A stretch of 64,000 nucleotides of DNA, taken from positions 1,984,001 to 2,048,000 of the forward strand of contig OY755189.1 in NCBI GenBank assembly GCA_963576735.1. The letters run 5' to 3'. Under the pieces are notes generated by a model that saw only the letters and a list, made by a program, of their open reading frames with translations, was not told where the DNA came from and made no database searches. Each line of letters begins with the position of its first letter. The stretch's first letter is position 1. Below are positions 1 to 11,400 of this stretch, piece by piece. Source of the stretch: Bedellia somnulentella. Lineage: Eukaryota > Arthropoda > Insecta > Lepidoptera > Bedelliidae. A program made the translations under genes and the position numbers.

Positions 1-244
1 TGCATCATACATATAAGGGTGTTAAGGGGGCTAAAATAGCAGTCGGGCATTTGTGGTAAAGTTAGGAAAGGTAGAATTGGTAGAAATCTATAAAATAATA
101 AAATAATGTTTTTAGACTAGCTGGTGACATAAGGAATAAATTACAATCAAGAATCACAAGACAGTTGTATTCAATTACTCCTTCTCCAGTAGAAATCAAG
201 GGGTGTATTAAATAGGAATAATGTATTTATAATTTGTTACTTAC

Positions 245-418
245 CAAAATATTTACAGGTAGAAGTTTCTCAGTCTTTGCATCATTCTCATTATGTATGA
301 ATGTCTGAACAGCACTCAAAGTTCCAAAACAGTAAAACAGTTTTCTTTCAATTGCTGACAGCGCCAACCTGAGTTTACTCAGACTCTGTTCTTTAGGGTA
401 TGTAATGATATCACCATT
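245..418 (-). CDS. NGLY1: NGLY1-like coding exon 2
   Basis: 58 codons between a TTTTCAG acceptor and a GTAAGT donor. It completes the PUB domain. The next exon lies outside the window. Confidence 0.65.
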
Positions 419-1385
419 CTGAAAATATAGTAGATAAATCAAATGGTGTAATATGAATGATAATGGAGGAACATGCATGTAGGTTAATATATTTCCTGCT
501 TTTGATAACACTTTTTACATATATAACAGATTCTCAATTATTTCTATAACTTTTGACGCATTGTAACTTAAGTCTTGTCTGTTTTACTCTTACTAGACAA
601 ACAACAAACATACATATTCTCACGGCTATAAATCCCTGGTAGGGGTAGTTAGAGCTAAGGAATTTGAAATTCCTCAGCCACATTTTGAAAGTTGAGTGGG
701 GAAAAGATGGTAAAATAAAGGTTGTTGGTGTTGGGTCTCCAACCGCATTTCCATTACATTTACGTACACCCACTGGAAGAAATGGGGTAGTGCTATTCTA
801 AGCCCACACTACACAGTCAAACAAAATACATGATAAAGGACTATAATAAAGGTATTAACTTGAGGCTTATGATCATTTATACTTTTTCAAGGCTTTAAAG
901 TTATAGCTGCATTGTATATGTCACCTTAGAATAGCATCAAACCACTTATTCCATGTGTGTCAGCAGGTATTAGGGACTAAGTGCATTGAGGCTTTGGGTA
1001 AGTGTTGGTCGCTTAATGTGGTTCGAGACCCCGTCACTAATAACATTTTATTTAAGACCTTTTCCGACTGAACTAATAGAAGTAGGCAACTTTTAAATCC
1101 TGAGGCTCTGACTATCCCTTTTTGGGTTTAATAGCCAGATACTAATGAAAGAAAATCGTGAGGATTACTTACAATTACAAATCCAATATACTTTAAGTAG
1201 TCCGCAAACTCTTCCACCTTCAGAGATGTATTTATAAGTTCACTTTTTATGTTTCTGAACTCATAATCATGGGGGTTCTCCAAAATACAATTGATATATG
1301 CTCGCAATTTGTTCAGTGTTTTACTAAACAATTCGGAACTTTTGCAATACTGTTCAAACAAAGCAAGGCGAGTCATATCTTCCAT
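245..1385 (-). CDS. NGLY1: PUB-domain protein, N-terminal part, probable peptide:N-glycanase (partial at window edge)
   Basis: Two minus-strand coding exons, 1173-1385 and 245-418, joined in phase 0 with good sites (donor GTAAGT after residue 71, acceptor TTTTCAG, donor GTAAGT after residue 129). Residues about 15-110 read as a PUB domain: a helix with YINCILENPHDYEFRNIK, then a segment around FADYLKYIGFVI, then YPKEQSLSKLRLALSAIERKL. This matches the N-terminal PUB domain of cytosolic peptide:N-glycanase, which removes N-glycans from misfolded glycoproteins; the PUB domain binds p97/VCP. The transglutaminase core with its Cys-His-Asp triad would lie beyond base 1, so the assignment rests on the PUB domain alone. 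Other PUB proteins (UBXN6, RNF31) remain possible. The start ATG at 1385 is the first in the frame. The gene is head-to-head with BBS4. Confidence 0.65.
603..817 (-). repeat. SINE-A copy (internal deletion)
   Basis: Reads from the CACGGCTATAAATCCC end to CACTACACAG. The middle of the unit is shortened. Confidence 0.8.
1173..1385 (-). CDS. NGLY1: NGLY1-like coding exon 1
   Basis: 71 codons from the ATG to a GTAAGT donor, ending in phase 0. It encodes the first half of the PUB domain. Confidence 0.7.
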
Positions 1386-1973
1386 TTTGAGGATCTACTT
1401 TTAACACTTTTACAATGGCTTCTGATAAGAACACTAGATACCAGCTTTTTGATAAATTGTACTGTTGTGTTGTCTTGTCATGTCAATTTTGATTTGTCAT
1501 TTCATATCATAACATTTGTTCAAAAACCATAAACTGAACAATAATTTAGTTAATGTATAGCTTAATAAATATATTTTAGCTAATTCACGTTTAAATATTT
1601 CAATTTTTAATGGATTTTAATATATTTATATAGCTTCAAGAGTTTGAAGTCTAAAAATCTTGAAATAATTTTAAAACTATTCAAATTTTACTGCATCTTG
1701 ACCAAAATCAGATTGAGTTGTCATAATGGAAAAGGAAATGGTACGGTTCCGGTTCCGTTAGGGTATGTCCATAGAGTAAAGTAATACACTGGATAGGTAT
1801 GTATAAAAAGGGTAGCCCCGCTGAACAGAAGGGTAAGTCCGTTATAATGATGGACTAGACTGGCTGGTAATATAACTGGACTGATCTGATGGACTAGTGG
1901 ACTTGCTGGACCGCGGAATTTCCGCGCCCGGAATTTTTAACGGCGTTTCGTTTCACTCAAATTGAATACTTCC
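1386..1973. promoter_or_regulatory. Shared upstream region of the head-to-head NGLY1-like and BBS4 genes
   Basis: 588 bp separate the two start codons, so both promoters must lie here or overlap the first exons. The half next to BBS4 holds a GC-rich patch with TTTCCGCGC at about 1919-1927 (E2F-like) and two copies of GATGGACTAG. No TATA box is placed with confidence and no clear RFX X-box was seen, although ciliary genes often carry one. Confidence 0.4.
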
Positions 1974-2097
1974 ATGACGACGAAGAATGATCACAACAAA
2001 CAAAACGAAGCTTTATGTTTGAGCCCAAATCATATATCACACACGAATGAAGTTATGAGGAAGCATTCAATACTTTCATATAAAGCCTCAGATAATG
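1974..2097 (+). CDS. BBS4: BBS4 exon 1
   Basis: Starts at ATG 1974 and runs 41 codons plus one base to donor GTAAGC. It encodes a poorly conserved, polar N-terminus, as in other BBS4 proteins. Confidence 0.75.
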
Positions 2098-4216
2098 GTA
2101 AGCTCTTTTTAACTTTACCAAACTAAACAGAGACCGAGACAAACAAATAAAATGGAATAGTAGCAATAAACGACGCTAAAGCAAGTCATCGAAGTTTTAA
2201 AGAAATTTATTGATTCGCTTCTTTATCTTGATAAAATTACTATTTATTTGAAACAAATAATAAAATATACAACCAGCTTCCCGTGGGTAGTTTTCTCCTC
2301 TTTCAAATATTTCAGCCTAGAATAGCACTACCCCATTTCTGCCCGTGAGTGTTCGCAAGAGACACTAAGGGTATTGGGTATTAGTTTTTATGTGATTTTC
2401 ATAACCACTCTTTTACAATAGTTTCTCCACTCAACTTTCAAAAGTAATTGATATTCTGAAGTTCTGGCGACCCTAATTAGGGATTTATAACCGTAAGTAT
2501 ATGTAATTATGTATGTTATGTAAGGTTTTCCCACTCACTGCTGACCCATTATGAAATATGAAATTTAGCGTCGGGACAAGGTTCTGACATATAACCATTG
2601 CCACCATTGACTACTTATTATACTATTTTACGAATAAGCCCCTTGTACTAAAAATACCCTTCTCCACCTTGGTTAAAAATATCTCTTTAAATTTTCTTTC
2701 ATCCATCCGTTTCTTTCAGCAGGATTTGAGCATGGATCTCATAACTGGTTGCTGCATGCTCGCTACGTACGAGGTGAACATGCCAGCTGCATGGAGTTGG
2801 CTGATAATCTGCAGAAACAATCAGAAAAGAAGCATAAGTTTGCCTATTATGTGAAAGTAAGTGGGATTATTCCGATTCTGTACTCAGTAGATCTTAAAGA
2901 TTCTATAATACACGATGCCAGCCCGAACAAACAGAGGTAAATGACGATGAGGACGAATTTGACCGTATTGAAAGCTGTCTGCGGGCATATTTATCATCAC
3001 TATTATTATGATAATAAAATAGTCTAGGTTTTTTTATATACAATTGAAGGTGGGAATAGATATATATTGTTCGTTGAGCTTGCTAAGTCCGGAGCGGCGG
3101 GTGGTTGAGTGTTCAAACACGAAGGTTCTACAAACTTGCCAACTTTTTATGTGCTTGGAGAAACTACCGACTTCCAACACTAAAATATTTAACTATAGTT
3201 TAGGAATCAATTTTTGGTAGTTGGGATGGTACAACTCGGTACAAGATGGTATAAATAAAGGGCCAACCACTAAAGGCCTGTGAGTAATATGATATGTGGA
3301 TATAGATGTGTCTAATTACACTCAGATGATGAACCAGAAACATGCAGATTTAGATTTGGCCTTTAATAAAAGTACCCCGTCGCTTTCCGTGGGTATCGCA
3401 CAAAGCAATGCGAGGGAAAGTCCTCACGTATCATTTTTATTTTACTACTAGTGGATCGGCCCTGCTTCGCACGGGTAGCGATGTTTTTTTAAATATCTGA
3501 GGTTTCTTTCTTCAGTCACTGCTCAAGCATTGTTAAATTTAGCGTAATGTTTTCAATTTATTAAATTTATTCGAACGGTTCAGTATTTCCGTTTATTAGA
3601 AAATTTTGGAATAAAAAGCTATGAAGTATTTATAACAATCAAAAAAATGAATAATTACGTGATGTAGAATGCAATTACTGGCGCCATCTAGTATGTAATA
3701 TGTAAATTATTAACGATTTGGTTTTGGTCACGGGCGCGATGGCCTATTTCATGTATAATTTCGGTGTTTGTCTACCGATTTCTATGATTCTTTTTTTATT
3801 GAATAGGTTATAATGTAACCTTTTTTAAATTAGGGATGAATGAGAGTATTATAAACGTAAGAGTAAACAAATATAATCAGAATACTTCGAACTGCTAAGC
3901 TATCAGGAGTTACACGTGTTATTGTGAGTCAACCATAAAAGATAGACATATACTGTTGAGGGAAATTAGACAATTTTATGAAGAATATTTTCGTCATACA
4001 TGATTTCTATGTAAGCTTGACCATTAAGGCTGCACACGCGACGGAAGCTTAAAAAATGGAGTAACTTCTCCCGTTTTCCCAAAATTTCCCAAAATTCCCC
4101 TTTACTACTCTGCTCGAAAGTATACAAAAACCTGCCCAGGAGTATGAAGAATAATTGTGCCAAGTTTCGTTAAAATCCGTCGAGTAGTTTTTGTTTCCAT
4201 AAGGAACATACAAACC

Positions 4217-4262
<46 letters not shown>

Positions 4263-7200
4263 AATTTTACTGATTGCATTTTTGGCATCAGTATCGATCA
4301 CTAATCACCTCCTGATAGTTATTTTGAAAATATACTTAATGTACAGAATTGACCTCTCTACAGATTTATTATAAGTATAGATATTTTTTGCTCTGTACAG
4401 AGGAATTTTTCATTCCGTATCTCCGTATACCCTCTTTAGCCGTGATTATAGGTTGTAGCGACCTCTAGACCACGCACCAATCGACATCTCAAGCGCACAC
4501 TTGAGTTGACTCACACGCTCACAGCCGCGTGATAATTATTACTTGGTTATATTATACAGAACGATTTCCATAGAAAATAATGCCATTACATATTTTTTTT
4601 TAAAGACAATACATTTAGATTTAGAGATAATATATCTATAACAGTTAAAAGTAAGTAGGTGCACAGTGGGATGACTGGCCCTCACTTTAGCTGTACCAAC
4701 TTCCAAAAAGATACATTCATACATACATATACTCACGGCTATAAATCCCTAGAAGGGGTAGCAAGAGTTGGGTCGGGAAAAGTTAGTGAAATAAAGGTTG
4801 TTGGTGATGGGTCTCCAACCGCATCGCCCAAAAATCCCTCAAAAGCTTTTTGCATCCAATACCGTTAGTCGCCTTTTACGTACACCCACCGGAAGAAATG
4901 GGGTAAGCCGACACTACGCAGCAAAAGGGATGTTTTTATATTTATAGGGATTGGTGTTAGCAGACGCAGGCCGTCTTCAAGAAGCTCTAGAGAAGTTCCA
5001 CAGTTGTATCAGATTGCAACCTCAGAATACGGAAGCTTTGAAACAAGTAGCCAAATGTTTGTGAGTAAAATATAGCATATATAAAACGAACGTGATTGTA
5101 AAAGTTCGGATATCCACTAGGACGATACATTCTTGAAAATCTCAGAAATAATATTCATAACATTTGTTTCTGCTTGTGTTAGCAAATATGAAATAATAAA
5201 ATATAATGTAATTACATTTCTTAAACATTAAGTCCGTTAATTCGATAATCTGCTTTCATGTTATATAATTATAAAAATGTATCTTTTCTTTTAATCCGTG
5301 AAAATAATTAGATAGATAGATAAAATCTTTATTCATGTTATCATAACAGTCACATAGGTACATACATTACAAGAAATATAAAAACAGGGTAAACATTTTC
5401 TAAAAAAAAACAATTAAAAAGTAACAAACAAAGTAGATATGTGCAAGGTATGTGTGCTATGGTAACACAAACTAGGCCATAACTCAGCGTTTGTAAATGC
5501 TGTATAGCAAAAACACTGATTTTCAGGTATAGCCTAGTATAGGTAGAGCCTATTATTGAAAATGTCGAGCGTGGAAACTATAAGTGGAAGCCGCAGCACA
5601 TTTTTGAACTGAATAATCTCTCACTCAAATTTTAGTAGACGACAGAAGAAAAATATGTGTCCCATATTTTTTTAAAACACACAGATGAAATTAGAATATT
5701 TATGCACTGCACTGCACTGTTGAAAAAAATTGGGCCATGAACGAAACATCACCGTAAAAAACCCTATGCGTTCGCGTAATGATAACCTATACATATGGCA
5801 AATGATAATGTCGGCCTACTACCCTGAAGTTGCTAATCTAACGGCTGTGTTTCAGATTTCGTCAAGGAAGATATCAGCTGTCCATGGAGGCTTATTTGGA
5901 AGCTGAAAAGCTAACAAAACATCCGGATCCCGTCATCTATTGTGCACTTGGTATTATTACATACATACATATACTTACTGCCATAAATCCCTAGAAGGGG
6001 TAGCCGAGCTAAGGAATTAGAAATACCTCAGACACTTGGTAAGGTGGGTGGGGAGACGATGGTAAAATAAAGGTTGGTGATGATGGTTCCCCAACCGCAT
6101 CGCCCAAAAATCCCTTAAAAGCCCCGGAAGAAGTGGGGTAGTGCTATTCTAAGCCGACACTACACAGTGCACTTGGTATTATTATTTATATAAAAACTGT
6201 CGTCTAATTCTTTCTGTCTTGTAATTAATGAATTGTCATTGACAGACGCAACATTCTTCTATTTTCTAATGAGTCAGAGCCTCTGACTCATCACAGAGGC
6301 AGTTCAACTGTATAGAAAATAATTAATTTTCTCTTTTTTTACATTTTCTTTCTCCTTCTCATGATTTTAAGAATAGATGATACTGGTTGAGCAGTTACTA
6401 TTAATTGAAGGTAAACGAATATGTCAAACACAACAACCATATTTTTGAATAAATGTTCGCTATTGTAGGATTGTTCAAGGTGGCAATCGACAGTCACTTC
6501 CCACCCCAATGGGAAGTAATGGCGTGAGTGTAATATGTATGAATGTTTGCTATTATATGCCTCGAAAAAGTATATGCATGAGCTGGTTTGTCAAACATCC
6601 AATATATTTTGTAATATAAATGATAAACCGCCTAATGGAGTAAAACTTCGTGTTGCCATTGTCATCTTTAAAACATAAAAGGCGATTTCATTTGCTTTAA
6701 ACATTTAAATATAGTGAGGTAGTCGCAGTATTAAATTTATACCCCATTTTTAGCGGACAACGATATTGATAGAATTTAAAGACTTTCTTCTCGTCCCAGG
6801 CAAATATTTCTCAGATTGTATGTGCTAATTATTTTAACGATACACTAGTTTAAAAGCGTAGAATGTTATAAACATACAAAACTACTCTGCATACTTCATG
6901 CTTATAATTTTCAGTACTATAATAATGAAGTAAGAACTGATTCCTACTACACAATTACTAATTTTCAATTATTCCATCCCAAGCGCAATGCGCGTCGAAT
7001 CTCGGCGACCCGTCCCGCGGCATAGAGTGGGCTAAGTCCGCGGTGCAGGCCGGCGGGGGAGAGGCCGCCAGCAGTCTCCTGGCCAAGATGCTGGTCGTGA
7101 AGGATGATGTTGGTGGAGCTTTGATTGCTTATGATCATGCGTTGACGTGAGTATTGGAAAAATGGTAGATTACGATTTTGTTCAAGTTTATGCAAGTAAT

Positions 7201-8358
7201 AATTAAGTCTACCCCATCGGTTTGGCTTTCAGTCCTTCAAATAATGTTTGTATTGTTTGAAATTAAGCTAAGGTGATGATGATGGGCTCCAACGCTCTGG
7301 GGGTGGGAGCACCTTTTGTACGAAGCAGACAATAATTTAAATTTATATAAACATAGTAGGCTGATTTCTACGATGTTTGTTTATGATAGTGAAGGTTGCA
7401 GAAAGCTGATATATGCTAGCAGCTTCTGACTTATAATTGTGAAGAATTTTCGGAGAAACATATGATATTTCCAGTCTTCTGCGTGAATGTTGATGGTGAA
7501 CTTATCAACACATCAATAAAACAAACTGTGCTAGAAGGTTTAAGAAACATTAATTTTATTCCAAAAGGTCCTACGCCTGCAACGCCGATACACTAGCCGC
7601 TGCAGGCGCTTTATGGCTAAGAGCAGGTGATCCTCGCCGAGCATTCCAACTACTCGGCGCTGCGTTAGCGCAACAGCCAAGTCAGCACGAAGCGGCGTTA
7701 GCGCTTGCAGCTATGATGCTGCAACACAAAGATCTGGATGCAGCGCTTTCGAGGCTAAAGTCGGCGTTGACTGCCCATCCCGTTTGCGTGGCTGGACACT
7801 CGGATTTGGGATTGGCATTGTTGGCTAAGAAGAAGCTAGTAGCAGTAAGTTTTCATGAATTCGGTATGCAAAGTTTTACAAAAGTGGTGCTGATTACGAA
7901 ACCATTTCGAGATATTATGTTTTTAAAACATATTATCTTGAAATGAAATCAAACAAAGCTAAGATGACCGTTATTTTAACAAAATACTGTAACAGTATTT
8001 GACCTTCAGCGTTATTTCAAAGACAATCGTTTTTGCAGTTTATAAATAAAATATCGAAAATGAAAAGTTTAATATCGTAATAATTTCATTTGAGATCACA
8101 AATTCGTGAAATGCTTTGCAATCAGCTACATTTTTATTTAACATTTCTCTTTATTTGCATGTCGCTACGTGATATTTTCGATCGATGACGTCATTAAGTA
8201 CAAACGTTGAACAATCTTTAAAAAATCACAACACTCATCTATATACTTATAATAAATCTGTAGAGAGGTCAATTCTGTACATGGAATATATTTTCAAAAT
8301 AACTATTAGGTGGTGATTAGGGATCGATACTGATGCCAAAAATGCAATCAGTAAAATT

Positions 8359-8400
<42 letters not shown>

Positions 8401-11400
8401 GGTTTGTATGTTCCTTATGGAAACAAAAACTACTCGACGGATTTTAACGAAACTTGGTACAATTATTCTCCATACTCCTGGGCAGGTTTTTGTATACTTT
8501 CCAGCAGAGTAATAAAGGGGAATTTTGGGAAATTTTGGGAAAACGGGAGAAGTTACTCCATTTTTTAAGCTTCCGTCGCGTGTGCAGCCTTAATGGTTAA
8601 ACTTACAAAGAAATCATGTATGACGGAAATATTCTTCATAAAATTATCTAAAAAAAAATCTTCGACAGTTTATGTCTATCTTTTACGGTTGACTCACAAT
8701 AACACGTGCAATTCCTGATAGCTTAGCAGTTCGGAACATTCTGATTATATTTGTTTACTCTTACGTTTGTAAACCTCTCACTCATCCCTAATTTAAAAAA
8801 AGTAACATTATTACCTATTCAATAAAAAAAGAATCATAGAAATCGGTAGAGAAACACCGAAATTATACATAAAATAAGCCATCGCGCCCGTGACCAAAAC
8901 CGAATAGTTACTAATTTACATATAACATACTAGATGGCGCCAGTAGTTGCATCCTACAACACGTAATAATTTATTTTTTAGATGGTTATAAATACTTCAT
9001 AGCGTTTTATTCAAAATTTTGCTATTAAACGGAAATACTGAACCGTTCATTAAAGCGCATTCAAAATCACCAAACTACACTGTTCAGAGAGTGCTATAAA
9101 TTTAATAAATTGAAAACTTTGCGCTGAATTTCACAATGCTTGAGCAGTGACTGAAGAAAGAAACCTCAGATATTTAAAAAAAACAACGCTACCCGTGCGA
9201 AGCTGGGACGATCCACTAGTTTTAGAAGTAAAATATTCAAATTTGATTTTATTTTCTTGTTTGCTATCGAATAAAAATATTCAATAAATACCAAAAAAAA
9301 ATTTGCATACCGAATTGCACCCTCCTCTACATTAGAAAAAACTAAGTACTCTTTTTTCAAATGGACGTCTCTTCATTATTGATATTGCACACAACACATC
9401 AAATAGTAATCACTGTAGGCCAGCGTTATGAACTATGGCGAAATCACCATACATAGTGTAAGCTCGAGCTACTTGGTGGTCACATATATGTGCAGTTTGT
9501 TATCAAAATTCTATCATAAGTATAAGTATCATTACTTACTTGATTATTGATATTATGTTCTCTTTGTACATTTTATTTTTGTTTGTTTAAAAAGATAGAA
9601 GATATTTTCAAGCACTATAACTCTAAGTCTCTTGGAAGGTCTGATGGCTGTAATACTATATAATAATAGGTATAACCTAGTACAGCTTCAATGTCACTAT
9701 GTACTGAACTTATGTTTAATTGTTACTTTTATTGTCTTTATTGTAAAAAAATGTATCTTTGTACCAAATAAATTTTTCTTTCTTTCTTTCACTGGATACA
9801 AACTCAACCAAATTAGATTTTTTTAAACATTTTACCTATGGTAAATAATTATATACATTACTATAAATACAAAGGTTTTTTATTTTAATGTCAAATATAT
9901 ACCTAGTTGATTACTTCGTTGTTCTTTTAAAGTTCACTATTTTTTTCCCTCAGTCCTTGACGTGTCTACAAAGAGCAGTATATGCAGCACCTTTGAGCTC
10001 CAAAGCAGCACATAACCTCGGACAAGCTTTCCTCATTTGCCGTCGACCAACTTCCGCCTTTTGCAGACTGGCTGCTGCGGTGGCTCTTGATCCTCAACAA
10101 CCTTATACAGTGAGTATATCTTGCAAGAATATTGTTTAGGTAATTTTACATATTTGGCAATCGAATTTTTAACTCTATTAGGTAACCGTAAAGGAGCTTA
10201 TCGCATGCACACATAAAACGTGACTGTATACAGATAAATCCAAATAAAGCGTCCACTGCTTCATGAAATGAAGAACTGTGTTTTTATCTGTTTTTGTATG
10301 TCCATTTTATTAGGACGCCTTTCTTACAGTTGTATTTTCTACTTTAATATAATTGAACTGGCTGATCTGTTTTATATAGACTGATTTTTGAAGACATTTT
10401 AGGATAGATCTGTAATAGCATGGTGGTAAAAAGTATATGATATGTAGTTAAAGTTCATAAAGATCGTAGCAGGTGGTACTAGATAATCTCTCTCTACCAT
10501 TTCCGGAACATTGAAATTAAGTTAAAAATTAAGACAAATTGAACTCAAATCCATTAACTACCTAGATAATAATCTAGATTATTCTTGCAGTATTGCTACC
10601 TCGTTCTAATTGAAAACGCTTTACAGTCTTATGCACGAACTTTGCACAATAAACTGAATTGATTGGTGGTGGTGCCTGAGAGTCTAAATTTTCAAGATAC
10701 CTATTTTAAATAGTTCTCACATAATTTAAGAAAATGACGACTATTTACACCATAATTCTGTTATTTGCAGGTCCTTCTTATAGGCATAAGTCTTGAACGT
10801 CTGCAAGATGCAAGAGCGGATACAGCATACGAAAGAGCAAAGGTACTTGCCCCTAATGATGCTCTCATTAGCCTTAACTTGGCGGGGCGATATGCCAGGA
10901 CTGGTCGATTAGAAGAAGCTGTAAAGGAGGCTCATGTGACGTCTGAAATATTGAAGAAAAGCGCAAAGCCTGATCCTCATGTAAGTATAAAAAAATAACT
11001 TCATGCTGTATTTAAATTTAGGACGAAAAGACATTCTTCTTTTGGCATCCTGAACGTCACCAGTAGTTGCAATAAATTCAACATAGTAGCCCCATGCCTA
11101 TGTATCTCTATAAATCTCTTTTACCAATTTAATATCATCCATCTTCTGTATTTGCCCAAACCATCTTAACATTCTTTTTTCTATCTTTTTTACAATATTA
11201 TCTTCCACTACGCACCTTTCACAAATCACACTATTTTTCATTAGGTTACATATTCTAACAACACAAACTTTCTGAGGGAACTCATTTACATAAACATAAA
11301 CATATTCTCACGGCTATAAATCCCTAGAAAGGGTAGCCAGAGCTAAGGAATCAGAAATTCCTCAGCCACTTTTGGAAATTGTGTGGGGAAAAGATGGTGA

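Noticed and set aside
1727..1770. Alternative BBS4 first exon starting at ATG 1727
   Set aside because: The frame reaches a stop after 11 codons and fits no donor phase, whereas 1974-2097 does.
4200..4265. Cys/Val/Leu/Ser-rich repeat protein
   Set aside because: Translation of the ACAG/CTGT microsatellite in the Helitron-like elements.
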